From the NCBI RefSeq assembly GCF_012985465.1, contig NZ_JAAQWN010000007.1, positions 124,001 through 188,000 on the forward strand: a DNA stretch of 64,000 nt. Reading direction: 5' to 3'. Below are positions 52,810-61,987 of the stretch, piece by piece; position 1 is the first letter of the stretch, and the number at the start of each line of letters is the position of its first letter. A program made the translations under genes and the position numbers. The notes beneath the pieces are model-generated. The model was given only the letters and a program-made list of their open reading frames with translations, had not been told where the DNA came from and ran no database searches. This stretch comes from Pseudomonas sp. WS 5079 (lineage in GTDB: Bacteria > Pseudomonadota > Gammaproteobacteria > Pseudomonadales > Pseudomonadaceae).

Positions 52810-55095
52810 TTAAAGCGACGAGTATTTCTTGCGCAGACGCTGACGGATCAGCTCGGCGAGGGTGTTCATGACGAAGGTAAACAGCAGCAGCACCAGCGCC
52901 GAGAGGAACAGCACGCGGTAGTGACTGCCGCCCACTTCCGACTCGGGCATTTCCACCGCGACGTTGGCGGCGAGCGTTCGCAGGCCTTCGAACAGGTTCA
53001 TTTCCATGACCGGGGTGTTACCCGTGGCCATCAGCACGATCATGGTTTCGCCCACTGCACGGCCCATGCCGATCATCAGCGCCGAGAAAATCCCCGGGCT
53101 TGCGGTCAGCAACACCACACGGGTCATGGTCTGCCAAGGCGTAGCGCCCAGCGCCAGGGAGCCCAGGGTCAGGCCACGCGGCACGCTGAACACGGCGTCT
53201 TCGGCGATGGAGTAGATGTTCGGGATCACCGCAAAACCCATGGCCAGGCCGACTACCAGGGCGTTGCGCTGGTCGTAGGTGATGCCCAGGTCGTGGGAGA
53301 TCCACATGCGCATGTCGCCACCGAAGAACCAGGTTTCCAGGTACGGGCTCATGTACAGCGAGAGCCAGCCCACAAACAGGATCACCGGGATCAGGATCGC
53401 GCTTTCCCAGCCATCGGGAACCCGCAGGCGGATCGACTCAGGCAGGCGGCTGAAAACAAAGCCGGCGACGAGGATGCCAATTGGCAACAACATCAGCAGG
53501 CTGAAAATCCCCGGAAGGTGCCCTTCGACATACGGCGCCAGGAACAGGCCGGCGAAGAAGCCGAGGATCACCGTCGGCATCGCTTCCATCAGCTCGATCA
53601 CCGGCTTGACCTTGCGCCGCAGGCTCGGAGCCATGAAGTAAGCGGTGTAGATCGCCGCGGCGATGGCCAGGGGTGCAGCCAGCAGCATGGCGTAGAACGC
53701 GGCCTTGAGCGTACCGAAGGTCAGTGGCGCCAGGCTCATCTTCGGTTCGAAGTCGCTGTTGGCGGCGGTCGATTGCCAGACGTATTTAGGCTCGTCGTAG
53801 TTTTCGTACCAGACCTTGCTCCACAACGCGCTCCAGGACACTTCCGGGTGCGGGTTGTCGAGGGTCAACGGCTGCAGCTTGCCGCCGGCTTCGACGATCA
53901 CGCGGTTGGCCCGTGGCGACATGCCAAAGATGCCCTGGCCTTCGACCACCGGGTCCACCAGCAAAGTGCGGTGCGCGGTACTGTGGAACACCCCGAACTT
54001 GCCGGAGGCATCCAGGGCGGTGAAGCCTTTGCGACGCTCTTCAGCGGTGATTTCAACGATAGGCGTGGTGCCCATCTGGAAAGTACGGATCTGCTTGAGG
54101 TGTTGCTCGCCATCCGGGTCACGGGCCATGAACCACTGGGCCAGGCCACCCTTGGAGTCGCCGACGATCAGCGAGATACCGCCCACCAGTTGGGTGCTGG
54201 CGGTGATTTCGGCGTTGCCATCTTCCAATAATTTGTATCGACCGTTGAGGCTGTTGTCCCGCAGGCTGAACACATCGGCCAGGGCGCGACCGTTGATCAC
54301 ATACAGCCATTGCTGGCGCGGATCGACAAAGATCGCTTTAACAGGCTCGGTCATTTGCGGTAGGTCGATGCGCTTCTGCTCGCTGACCACTTCGCCGGTC
54401 ATCATGTTTTCTTCGCGGCTCACCGACAGCACGTTCAGGTGCGAACCGGCGGAACCGGCAACGATCAGCGAGCTGTCAGTGGCGTTGAGGGCGACATGTT
54501 CCAGCGGCCGACCGGCTTCGTCGAGCACTATTGGCGTGTCGCCGTAGGGGTATTCGATTTCGGGCGAAATGGTCTTCTTGCCGTCCGGGTACGACACTTT
54601 ATAAGAGTGACGGAACACCAGGGACTGGCCATTGGACAAGCCAAGGATTACCAGCGGGCTGCCGGGCTGGTCTTCACCGATGGACACCACGCTGGCGCCG
54701 GCCGGCAGGGCCAGGTCGACACGCTTGAGTTCAGCACCGGAATCAACGCTGAAGAACAACGCCTGGCCCTTGTCGGAAACCCGCATGGCGACCTGGTTCT
54801 GCTCTTCCAGCGAGATCAGCAACGGCTTGCCGGCATCCTGCATCCAGGCCGGGCTCAGGGCCTCGTCCTTGGTCAGGCTGGCACCCTGGAACAGCGGCGC
54901 GACCACGTAGGCCAGGAAGAAGAAAATCAGCGTGATAGCGCCGAGGACGGCAAGGCCGCCGACCAGTACGTACCAACGGGTCAGGCGGTCCTTGAGCGCG
55001 CGGATGCGGCGCTTGCGTTGCAGCTCAGGCGTATTGAAATCAATGCGCTTGGGAGGAGAAGTCGTCGTCATGGTGGAATTGGCCAGATCATTCAT
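52810..55095 (-). CDS. pstC: Phosphate ABC transporter permease PstC
   Basis: This large permease of about 761 residues has an N-terminal membrane segment (LVGGLAVLGAITLIFFFLAY), a roughly 400-residue periplasmic insert (DUF3708-like), and the permease core (about 450-755), with EAA region SVPRGLTLGSLALGATPWQT. The start at 55095 has AGGG seven bases away; GTG 55101 and ATG 55071 are alternatives. It has its own Pho box at 55118-55135. Confidence 0.95.
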   Translation of the reverse strand: MNDLANSTMTTTSPPKRIDFNTPELQRKRRIRALKDRLTRWYVLVGGLAVLGAITLIFFFLAYVVAPLFQGASLTKDEALSPAWMQDAGKPLLISLEEQNQVAMRVSDKGQALFFSVDSGAELKRVDLALPAGASVVSIGEDQPGSPLVILGLSNGQSLVFRHSYKVSYPDGKKTISPEIEYPYGDTPIVLDEAGRPLEHVALNATDSSLIVAGSAGSHLNVLSVSREENMMTGEVVSEQKRIDLPQMTEPVKAIFVDPRQQWLYVINGRALADVFSLRDNSLNGRYKLLEDGNAEITASTQLVGGISLIVGDSKGGLAQWFMARDPDGEQHLKQIRTFQMGTTPIVEITAEERRKGFTALDASGKFGVFHSTAHRTLLVDPVVEGQGIFGMSPRANRVIVEAGGKLQPLTLDNPHPEVSWSALWSKVWYENYDEPKYVWQSTAANSDFEPKMSLAPLTFGTLKAAFYAMLLAAPLAIAAAIYTAYFMAPSLRRKVKPVIELMEAMPTVILGFFAGLFLAPYVEGHLPGIFSLLMLLPIGILVAGFVFSRLPESIRLRVPDGWESAILIPVILFVGWLSLYMSPYLETWFFGGDMRMWISHDLGITYDQRNALVVGLAMGFAVIPNIYSIAEDAVFSVPRGLTLGSLALGATPWQTMTRVVLLTASPGIFSALMIGMGRAVGETMIVLMATGNTPVMEMNLFEGLRTLAANVAVEMPESEVGGSHYRVLFLSALVLLLFTFVMNTLAELIRQRLRKKYSSL

Positions 55096-55117
55096 GCGCA
55101 CACCCTAGCGATCCTGT

Positions 55118-55135
55118 ATGACAGAAAGATGACAA
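55118..55135 (-). promoter_or_regulatory. Pho box upstream of pstC
   Basis: On the minus strand TTGTCAT-CTTT-CTGTCAT is a near-perfect pair of PhoB half-sites at the 11-base spacing, 23 bases from the pstC start. It suggests a PhoB-driven promoter for pstCAB-phoU independent of pstS. Confidence 0.85.
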
Positions 55136-55211
55136 TGCAGTGACGCAAAAAATCCGCCGCGTAGCAGGGCTGGCAGCGGACCGAAAAATTAGGGGTGTAG
55201 ACCGGCTTGTC

Positions 55212-55296
55212 ATGGGAGCGGGCTGGCCCGCGATGGCATCAACACGATTTCAATTTTAAACCGCGTCGCCTGCATCGCGGGCAAGCCCGCTCCCAC
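55212..55296. repeat. REPIN, GCGGGC version, between pstS and pstC
   Basis: ATGGGAGCGGGCTGGCCCGCGATG is paired with TGCATCGCGGGCAAGCCCGCTCCCAC. It lies downstream of pstS and may help end or stabilise its message. Confidence 0.93.
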
Positions 55297-55330
55297 ACAA
55301 GAGCATGCATCTACACCAGGTAGTGCAGGC

Positions 55331-56317
55331 TTATTTGCCTTCTTTCAGACCCAGGTCAGCCAGTGCCTTGGCGGCAACTTTGGCTGGCAGTGGGATGTAG
55401 CCATCCTTGACTACAACTTCCTGGCCCTGTTTGGACAGAACCAGTTTCACGAACTCGGCTTCCAGCGGGGCCAGAGGCTTGTTCGGAGCCTTGTTGATGT
55501 ACACGTAGAGGAAACGCGACAGCGGGTACTTGCCGTTCAGGGCGTTTTCTTCGGTGTCTTCGACGAACTCGCCGCCTTCTTTCTTGGCCAGGGCCACGGT
55601 TTTCACGCTGGCAGTCTTGTAGCCGATGCCCGAGTAACCGATGCCGTTCAGCGAGGAGCTGATGGACTGCACGACCGAAGCCGAGCCTGGTTGTTCGTTG
55701 ACGTTTGGCTTGAAGTCACCTTTGCACAGCGCTTCTTCCTTGAAGTAGCCGTAGGTGCCGGATACCGAGTTACGACCGAACAGTTGCACTGGCTTGTTGG
55801 CCAGGTCACCGGTCACACCCAGGTCACCCCAGGTCTTGGCGTCAGCCTTGGCGCCGCACAGGCGAGTCGACGAGAACACGGCATCGACCTGAGCCATGGT
55901 CAGGTGCTTGATCGGGTTGTCCTTGTGTACGAATACAGCCAGGGCGTCCACGGCCACCGGGATAGCCGTCGGCTTGTAGCCGTATTTGTTCTCGAAAGCC
56001 TGCAGTTCGTTGTCCTTCATCTTGCGGCTCATCGGGCCCAGGTTGGCGGTGCCTTCGGTGAGTGCAGGCGGCGCGGTGGAAGAGCCGGCGGCTTGAATCT
56101 GGATGTTTACGTTCGGGTATTCTTTTTTGTAGTTCTCGGCCCACAGGGTCATCAGGTTGGCCAGGGTATCGGAACCGACGCTGGACAAGTTGCCCGATAC
56201 ACCAGTGGTCTTGGTATAGGCCGGAATTGCCGGGTCAACACCAGCGGCCACCGCGTGGGCAGTCGCAACGCCAGCAGCGACAAAAGTCATTGCCGCCATC
56301 AAACGCTTCAGTTTCAT
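55331..56317 (-). CDS. pstS: Phosphate-binding protein PstS
   Basis: The 328-residue periplasmic protein has a signal peptide (LMAAMTFVAAGVATAHA) and then a PBP-like domain beginning VSGNLSSVGSDTLANLM. The phosphate-binding AGSSTAPPAL and SVSGTYGYF segments are present. It captures phosphate for PstCAB. It has a strong Pho box upstream and REPINs on both sides. Confidence 0.96.
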   Translation of the reverse strand: MKLKRLMAAMTFVAAGVATAHAVAAGVDPAIPAYTKTTGVSGNLSSVGSDTLANLMTLWAENYKKEYPNVNIQIQAAGSSTAPPALTEGTANLGPMSRKMKDNELQAFENKYGYKPTAIPVAVDALAVFVHKDNPIKHLTMAQVDAVFSSTRLCGAKADAKTWGDLGVTGDLANKPVQLFGRNSVSGTYGYFKEEALCKGDFKPNVNEQPGSASVVQSISSSLNGIGYSGIGYKTASVKTVALAKKEGGEFVEDTEENALNGKYPLSRFLYVYINKAPNKPLAPLEAEFVKLVLSKQGQEVVVKDGYIPLPAKVAAKALADLGLKEGK

Positions 56318-56395
56318 GCCTTACTCCTAGCAGATAGGGATAGTTGGATCGGGGCCAAGTATCGGTAGGCCGTGTGAACACTCTATGTCTGGAAT

Positions 56396-56413
56396 ATGAC
56401 AATTAGATGAAAG
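56396..56413 (-). promoter_or_regulatory. Pho box upstream of pstS
   Basis: On the minus strand CTTTCAT-CTAA-TTGTCAT gives two half-sites at the correct spacing, about 79 bases from the pstS start. Confidence 0.85.
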
Positions 56414-56513
56414 GCCAGTATTGGCTAGGAAAGCGGATGCGGGGGGGGACGCTGAGTAAACGCGGGGGCGAGGCAAGGGATTGCGGTAATTTTAGAAACA
56501 CTCTGTAAACGTT

Positions 56514-56593
56514 GCAGGAGCCGGCTTGCCGGCAATGGGCCCTTGAATTGTGCACTGATCAAGGGACGCTATCGCCGGTAAGCCGGTTCCTAC
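56514..56593. repeat. REPIN, GCCGGC version
   Basis: GCAGGAGCCGGCTTGCCGGCAAT is paired with ATCGCCGGTAAGCCGGTTCCTAC. It lies between the MHS transporter stop (56610) and the pstS promoter region. Confidence 0.9.
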
Positions 56594-56609
56594 AGGGGAC
56601 TTGCCAGGT

Positions 56610-57899
56610 TCAGCGCCCGCGTTTCCACAGGTAGGCACCCACCAGCATCCCCATCGTGCAGATCACGGCAACGTAGTACGCCGGGCCCATTGGGCTTTCT
56701 TTCATCAGCAGCGACACCACCAACGGCGTCAGACCACCGAACACCGCGTAGGCAACGTTGTAGGAAAACGACAGGCCGCTGAAGCGCACCACCGGCGGGA
56801 AGGCCTTGACCATCACGTAGGGCACCACGCCGACCACGCCGACGAACAGGCCGGTGAGGGTGTACAGCGGGAACAGCCAGTTCGGGTGGTCCAGCAGGCT
56901 GTGATACAGCGTCCACGAGGTCGCGAGCAGCAATGCGCAACCGGCGATCAGCACGCGACCGGCGCCAAAGCGGTCAGCCAGCGCGCCGGAGAGGATGCAG
57001 CCCAGGCTCAGGGTGACGATCGCCAGGCTGTTGGCCTGCAACGAGACTGTCGGGCTGAAGTGGTAGATGGTCTGCAGCACGGTCGGGGTCATCAGGATCA
57101 CGACGACGATACCGGCCGACAGCAGCCAGGTCAGCAGCATCGACAGCACGATGGCGCCACGGTGGTCACGCAGGACCGCACGCAAGGGCAGCTCGGCGGC
57201 CAGGGTCTTGCGCTGCTGCATTTCGGCGAAGATCGGCGTTTCGTGCAGCCAGCGGCGCAGGTACACCGAAAACAGGCCGAATACACCGCCCAACAGGAAC
57301 GGGATCCGCCAGGCGTAGTCCGACACCTGCTCCGGGGTGTACAGGGTGTTGATGGCGGTGGCCACCAGCGAACCCAGGAGGATCCCGGCGGTCAGGCCGC
57401 TGGTCAGGGTGCCGCAGGCGTAGCCGATATGGCGTGGTGGGACATGCTCAGAAACAAAAACCCACGCCCCCGGCACTTCGCCACCAATCGCCGCGCCCTG
57501 GATCACGCGCATCAGCAGCAACAGGATCGGAGCCCACAGGCCGATCTGCGCGTAGGTCGGCAACAGACCCATGATCAGGGTCGGCACGGCCATCATGAAG
57601 ATGCTCAAGGTGAACATCTTCTTGCGCCCCAGCAGGTCGCCGAAGTGCGCCATGATGATCCCGCCCAGCGGCCGCGCCAGGTAGCCGGCGGCGAAGATGC
57701 CGAAGGTCTGCATCAGGCGCAGCCATTCGGGCATGTCGGCGGGGAAAAACAGCTTCCCGACCACCGTGGCGAAGAACACGAAGATGATGAAGTCGTAGAA
57801 CTCCAGCGCGCCGCCCAGGGCCGACAGCGACAGGGTTTTGTAGTCGTTGCGGTTCAGCGGTCGTGCGGGCGGCGCAATGCTTGAAGGCACTGTGGTCAT
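56610..57899 (-). CDS. MHS family major facilitator (metabolite:proton symporter)
   Basis: The 429-residue transporter has 12 membrane segments. The A-motif is ARPLGGIIMAHFGDLLGRKK, and the first helix region GGALEFYDFIIFVFF is typical of the metabolite:H+ symporter group (citrate, ketoglutarate, proline/betaine). Substrate is unknown. It lies upstream of pstS on the same strand, with a REPIN between. Confidence 0.88.
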   Translation of the reverse strand: MTTVPSSIAPPARPLNRNDYKTLSLSALGGALEFYDFIIFVFFATVVGKLFFPADMPEWLRLMQTFGIFAAGYLARPLGGIIMAHFGDLLGRKKMFTLSIFMMAVPTLIMGLLPTYAQIGLWAPILLLLMRVIQGAAIGGEVPGAWVFVSEHVPPRHIGYACGTLTSGLTAGILLGSLVATAINTLYTPEQVSDYAWRIPFLLGGVFGLFSVYLRRWLHETPIFAEMQQRKTLAAELPLRAVLRDHRGAIVLSMLLTWLLSAGIVVVILMTPTVLQTIYHFSPTVSLQANSLAIVTLSLGCILSGALADRFGAGRVLIAGCALLLATSWTLYHSLLDHPNWLFPLYTLTGLFVGVVGVVPYVMVKAFPPVVRFSGLSFSYNVAYAVFGGLTPLVVSLLMKESPMGPAYYVAVICTMGMLVGAYLWKRGR

Positions 57900-58452
57900 G
57901 GCAAGGCTTCTCTTATTAGGTCAGATCAGGAATCCGCAACAGTGCTGGTTTGGCCTGGCAGGTCCGGCAAGATAACAAATTGCCTGGAAAAGCACAGTCT
58001 AAACACCTGCACAGCGGTTAGCGCCGACTCGCAAAGTCACCACCTTGCAAGGCCCGCCTCTTCCTTCTTCGAATTATTGTCGGGGACCAAAAACGCCAGC
58101 AAATACTGGGGTGCCGGGTTTAAAAGAAACAATGGTCAAACCCCTCAAGTTGCATGACTGTTTTGGCCATTTGCCCGACACTTTCAAAGCCACGCAGATA
58201 GATGTACAAAATCCGGCCCCAATGGTCGTCGCGCAGGCTAGCGACCGATATACTGCCCGCCTTGCACCGGCATATCAGTGGAAGTTGCGCGAAAACGTCG
58301 TTGGCACCGGCCAGCCGATTTCGCAGAGTTTCCCTCAAGGCGCCTTTCGAAAAACGTGACGAACGTAGTATGTTCGGGGCTGAATCGTTTTTCCAAGACG
58401 GCTATTCACCGATTACATAGTCCAAGAGTCACGGGTCAGAGGCACCCCCGGC
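57900..58452. other. Intergenic region, no gene recognised
   Basis: The 553 bases separate the divergent MHS transporter and thioesterase genes. It is less GC-rich than its surroundings. I see no convincing gene, repeat or terminator. Short open frames (e.g. 58045-58359) have no homology I recognise and no good ribosome site. Confidence 0.6.
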
Positions 58453-58857
58453 ATGATCGAACTCGAACAAGAAGATCCTATCCCGCAAGGCGATCTCGCC
58501 CTGCAAATCACCGCACTGCCTCGTGAAACCAACGGTTTCGGCGATATTTTCGGCGGCTGGCTGGTAGCGCAGATGGACCTGGCCGGCACGGCAATGGCCA
58601 GCAAGGTCGCCGGCGGCCGCGTGGCTACCGTAGCCATCGACCGCATGGCCTTCCTGGTTCCGGTGGCGGTGGGCGCGCAGTTGTCCTTCTACACCCAGGC
58701 CCTGGAAATCGGCCGCAGCTCGATCCAGATGATGGTCGAAGTGTGGAGCGATGACCCGCTGTCCAGCGAATGGCGCAAAGTCACCGAGGCGGTGTTTGTG
58801 TTCGTCGCCATCGATGGCAGCGGGCGCACCCGGTCGGTTCCGTCGCGAGCGCGTTAA
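58453..58857 (+). CDS. Acyl-CoA thioesterase (YciA-like hotdog protein)
   Basis: The 134-residue single hotdog-domain protein carries the YciA-type motifs NGFGDIFGGWLVAQMDLAGT and ATVAIDRMAFLVPVAVG. It hydrolyses acyl-CoA thioesters, probably of varied length. The ATG at 58453 opens MIELEQEDPIPQG. It is followed 57 bases later by the mutarotase gene. Confidence 0.9.
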   Translation: MIELEQEDPIPQGDLALQITALPRETNGFGDIFGGWLVAQMDLAGTAMASKVAGGRVATVAIDRMAFLVPVAVGAQLSFYTQALEIGRSSIQMMVEVWSDDPLSSEWRKVTEAVFVFVAIDGSGRTRSVPSRAR

Positions 58858-58914
58858 ACCTCGCGGCGGTTTGACGGTCCATTGCCCCATTGCCTGTCAC
58901 TAAGAGAGCCTTGT

Positions 58915-59802
58915 ATGCCTACGCCCCACGTTGAAGCCGTGAAAATGGATGAGCTGGACTGCTGGCGCATCCGCCACAACGGCGCCGAAGTGCTGGTGGC
59001 CCAACAGGGTGCGCACGTGTTCAGTTACCAGCCCGCTGGCGCAAAACCGGTGATCTGGCCTAACGACAAGGCGGTGTTCAAGGCTGGCAAAGGTATCCGT
59101 ACGGGTGTGCCGGTGTGCTGGCCGTGGTTTGGTGTGTTCGAGCGCAACCCGCAAAGCGTCAAGGCGATGCGCCAGAGTGATCAGCCGGCCGGCGCCCATG
59201 GTTTCGCGCGCACAGCCATCTGGACCCTGGCCGGCGTCGAAGACAACCGGGTTGAGCTGGTCCTGCCGGCACCTGCTGGCGGCTTCCCTGGCTGGCCCCA
59301 TCAGGTCGATCTGAAAATGAGCATCCTGCTCGACGATCAACTGCATATCCGCCTGACCAGCCACAACCGCAGCACCGACACCGTAACCATCAGCCAGGCG
59401 CTGCACAGCTACTTCGCGGTCAGCGACGTGCGCAAGGTGCAGGTTGAAGGCCTGGACGGATTGGACTATATCGATACCGCCGACGGCTGGGTGACCAAAA
59501 AGCAATCCGGCCTCCTGCACTTTACTGCCGAGACCGACCGCATCTACCTCGACACCCCGGTACAATTGAACATCGTTGATAAAGACTGGCAGCGCCGTAT
59601 CCAGCTCACCAGCGAAGGATCAAAATCGACGGTGATCTGGAACCCCTGGACTGAACGCGCCAAGGCCTTCGATGACATGGCCGACGATGGCTGGCAGGGC
59701 ATGCTGTGCATCGAGACGGCGAATGTGCTGGACGATGTGGTGGCACTGGCACCGGGCGCTAGTCACACCATGGGTGTGAGCATCGCCAGTGTGCCCCTGT
59801 AA
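58915..59802 (+). CDS. D-hexose-6-phosphate mutarotase (YeaD family)
   Basis: The 295-residue aldose-1-epimerase-like protein has a beta-supersandwich fold. GAHVFSYQPAG, PVCWPWFG and HGFARTAIW are the YeaD-type motifs with active-site histidine and arginine. It interconverts the alpha and beta anomers of glucose 6-phosphate. The ATG at 58915 follows AAGAGAG. Confidence 0.88.
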   Translation: MPTPHVEAVKMDELDCWRIRHNGAEVLVAQQGAHVFSYQPAGAKPVIWPNDKAVFKAGKGIRTGVPVCWPWFGVFERNPQSVKAMRQSDQPAGAHGFARTAIWTLAGVEDNRVELVLPAPAGGFPGWPHQVDLKMSILLDDQLHIRLTSHNRSTDTVTISQALHSYFAVSDVRKVQVEGLDGLDYIDTADGWVTKKQSGLLHFTAETDRIYLDTPVQLNIVDKDWQRRIQLTSEGSKSTVIWNPWTERAKAFDDMADDGWQGMLCIETANVLDDVVALAPGASHTMGVSIASVPL

Positions 59803-59814
59803 CCTGACCAAAAT

Positions 59815-59902
59815 GTAGGAGCGGGCTTGCCCGCGATAGCGGTGTTTAAGCCGATACATTCGGCGACTGATACACCGCTATCGCGGGCAAGCCCGCTCCC
59901 AC
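59815..59902. repeat. REPIN, GCGGGC version
   Basis: GTAGGAGCGGGCTTGCCCGCGAT is paired with TATCGCGGGCAAGCCCGCTCCCAC. It lies between the convergent mutarotase and DUF3299 genes. Confidence 0.94.
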
Positions 59903-59928
59903 ACAAGCCGGGGGTTTTGTGGCGCTGG

Positions 59929-60465
59929 TTATAGATCCGCTTCCTGCACCACCCTCACCACTCCCGCATCCAGCGCATACGCCGCATCCGCCAGGTCGTT
60001 GTTGACCGTCTCTACCTTCAAGGTGCCGGTCACCCAAAGCGGCGTGTAGATGTCATCCAGCTTCAAGCCCTTGGGATAGCGCACCAACACCAACTGATTT
60101 GGCGGCGGCGGCGGCACGTGGATGCACGCGCCCGGGTAAGGCACCAGGAAGAACAAGGTGCTGCGGCCCTTGGCATCGGTTTCCAATGGCACCGGGTAGC
60201 CCCCCAGGCGGATATGCTTACCGTTCAGGGCGGCCACGGTCTTGGTCGAGTACATCACCGCCGGCAAACCTTTGCTCTGCTTCAAGCCACCCTTTTCGGT
60301 AAAGGTGCCCAGGGCTTCCGGGGAGTTGTGGTCGATATCCGGCATTTGCTCCAGGGCTTTCTGGTCTGACTCAGGCATCAGTTCCAGCCAGTCGGTTTCC
60401 GGCAATTGGGCGGCGTGTGCCAGGCTTGAACCCAGCAAAAGGACAGTCAACAGGAGGCGGCGCAT
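59929..60465 (-). CDS. DUF3299 periplasmic protein
   Basis: The 178-residue protein has a signal peptide (LLLTVLLLGSSLAHA) and then WLELMPESDQKALEQM, the family hallmark GACIHVPPPPPNQLV, and a C-terminal beta-rich region. DUF3299 has no assigned reaction. In other gammaproteobacteria it often sits beside ABC permease genes of a metal-handling cluster, which are absent here. The start at 60465 has a weak ribosome site; a TTG lies 15 bases earlier. Confidence 0.8.
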   Translation of the reverse strand: MRRLLLTVLLLGSSLAHAAQLPETDWLELMPESDQKALEQMPDIDHNSPEALGTFTEKGGLKQSKGLPAVMYSTKTVAALNGKHIRLGGYPVPLETDAKGRSTLFFLVPYPGACIHVPPPPPNQLVLVRYPKGLKLDDIYTPLWVTGTLKVETVNNDLADAAYALDAGVVRVVQEADL

Positions 60466-60543
60466 GAAGGGGCTCGGCAAATGAACACAGTGCCGGCATT
60501 CTAGCCCTCTGCGCCTGCGCAGCGCAGAGGGCTTGTCGCTAAA

Positions 60544-60789
60544 TCATTTCTTTTTCAGCAGACCGTAGATCACCAGCAACACGATGGCACCGACCAGCGC
60601 GCCAATGAAGCCTGCGCCCTGGCCTGCCTGGTAGATACCCAGCGCCTGGCCGCCATAGGTCGCCGCCAGGGAGCCGGCGATACCCAGCAGGATGGTCATG
60701 ATCCAGCCCATGCTGTCGTCGCCTGGTTTCAGGAAACGCGCCAGCAGGCCGACGATCAAACCGATAAAGATGGTCCCAATGATACCCAT
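60544..60789 (-). CDS. GlsB/YeaQ/YmgE family stress membrane protein
   Basis: The 81-residue protein has three membrane helices and glycine-rich segments (IGTIFIGLIVGLLARFLKPG, YQAGQGAGFIGALVGAIVLL). Family members are induced in stress and carry no known enzyme activity. A GC-rich hairpin of about 30 bases without a T-run lies downstream near 60503-60532. Confidence 0.9.
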   Translation of the reverse strand: MGIIGTIFIGLIVGLLARFLKPGDDSMGWIMTILLGIAGSLAATYGGQALGIYQAGQGAGFIGALVGAIVLLVIYGLLKKK

Positions 60790-60889
60790 GGCATTTCCCT
60801 CTGAATGAAAGTTAGCTGAAGCCTAGTCAGACTTTGGCATCCTGCAATCAGAGGATGGCGGTCACCAATGGTTCCCGCCAGCCCGTGGG

Positions 60890-61975
60890 TTATTGCGCGG
60901 CGATCAGTGCCTGGACCTTGGCGATCTGCGCGTCGAGTGTCGCGCGGTCCTTGCAACGCAGGTTGGCGTGGCCGACCTTGCGCCCGACCTTGAAGGCCTT
61001 GCCGTAGTGATGCAGGTGGCAGTCATCAATCGCAATGACCTGCTCTACCGGCGGCACCACACCAATGAAGTTGAGCATCGCGCTCTCGCCCACCTTGGCC
61101 GTGGAACCCAGTGGCAGGCCCGCAACCGCCCGCAGGTGGTTTTCGAACTGGCTGCACTCGGCGCCTTCGGTGGTCCAGTGCCCGGAGTTGTGTACACGCG
61201 GGGCGATTTCGTTGGCCTTGAGGCCACCGTCCACTTCAAAGAATTCGAAGGCCATCACGCCGACATAATCCAGTTGCTTGAGCACGCGGCTGGAATAGTC
61301 TTCGGCCAGGGCCTGCAACGGGTGGTCGGTGCTGGCCACGGACAGCTTGAGGATGCCGCTGTCGTGGGTGTTGTGCACCAACGGGTAGAAGCGCGTTTCG
61401 CCATCACGGGCGCGCACGGCCACCAGCGAGACTTCGCCGGTGAACGGCACGAAGCCTTCCAGCAGGCAAGCAACGCTGCCCAGCTCGGCGAAGGTGCCGA
61501 CCACATCGGCTTCGGTACGCAGGACTTTCTGGCCCTTGCCGTCATAACCCAGGGTGCGGGTTTTCAGCACAGCCGGCAGGCCGATGCTGGCGACGGCAGC
61601 GTCCAGGTCCGCCTGGGACTGGATGTCGGCGAAGGCCGGGGTCGGAATGCCCAGGTCCTTGAACATGCTCTTTTCGAACCAGCGGTCACGGGCGATGCGC
61701 AGGGCTTCGGCGCTCGGGTACACCGGCACGAATTGCGACAGGAACGCCACGGTTTCGGCCGGCACACTTTCGAACTCGAAGGTCACCAGGTCGACTTCAT
61801 CGGCCAGTTGGCGCAAGTGGTCCGGGTCGCTGTAGTCCGCCCGCAGGTGTTCGCCCAGGGCCGCCGCACAGGCGTCCGGCGCCGGATCAAGAAACGCGAA
61901 GTTCATCCCCAGCGGCGTACCCGCCAGGGCCAGCATGCGACCCAGTTGGCCGCCACCGATTACACCGATTTTCAT
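60890..61975 (-). CDS. purK: 5-(carboxyamino)imidazole ribonucleotide synthase
   Basis: This ATP-grasp enzyme of 361 residues begins MKIGVIGGGQLGRMLALAG. It makes N5-CAIR from AIR, bicarbonate and ATP in purine synthesis. A TTG precedes the ATG at 61975. It lies 12 bases downstream of purE, forming purEK. Confidence 0.96.
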   Translation of the reverse strand: MKIGVIGGGQLGRMLALAGTPLGMNFAFLDPAPDACAAALGEHLRADYSDPDHLRQLADEVDLVTFEFESVPAETVAFLSQFVPVYPSAEALRIARDRWFEKSMFKDLGIPTPAFADIQSQADLDAAVASIGLPAVLKTRTLGYDGKGQKVLRTEADVVGTFAELGSVACLLEGFVPFTGEVSLVAVRARDGETRFYPLVHNTHDSGILKLSVASTDHPLQALAEDYSSRVLKQLDYVGVMAFEFFEVDGGLKANEIAPRVHNSGHWTTEGAECSQFENHLRAVAGLPLGSTAKVGESAMLNFIGVVPPVEQVIAIDDCHLHHYGKAFKVGRKVGHANLRCKDRATLDAQIAKVQALIAAQ

Positions 61976-61987
61976 CAATCAACAACC

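Noticed and set aside
51121..54231. Very long open frame on the plus strand over pstA and pstC
   Set aside because: It lies antisense to two clear permease genes, has low-complexity His/Gln/Arg composition and no ribosome site; it is a GC-rich shadow frame.
58045..58359. Possible 104-residue protein in the 57.9-58.4 kb gap
   Set aside because: No recognisable motif, no good ribosome site, and overlapping small frames in the same stretch; not supported as a gene.
60503..60532. GC-rich hairpin between the GlsB-type and DUF3299 genes as a terminator
   Set aside because: There is no T-tract on either strand, so I list it only as a hairpin in the notes.
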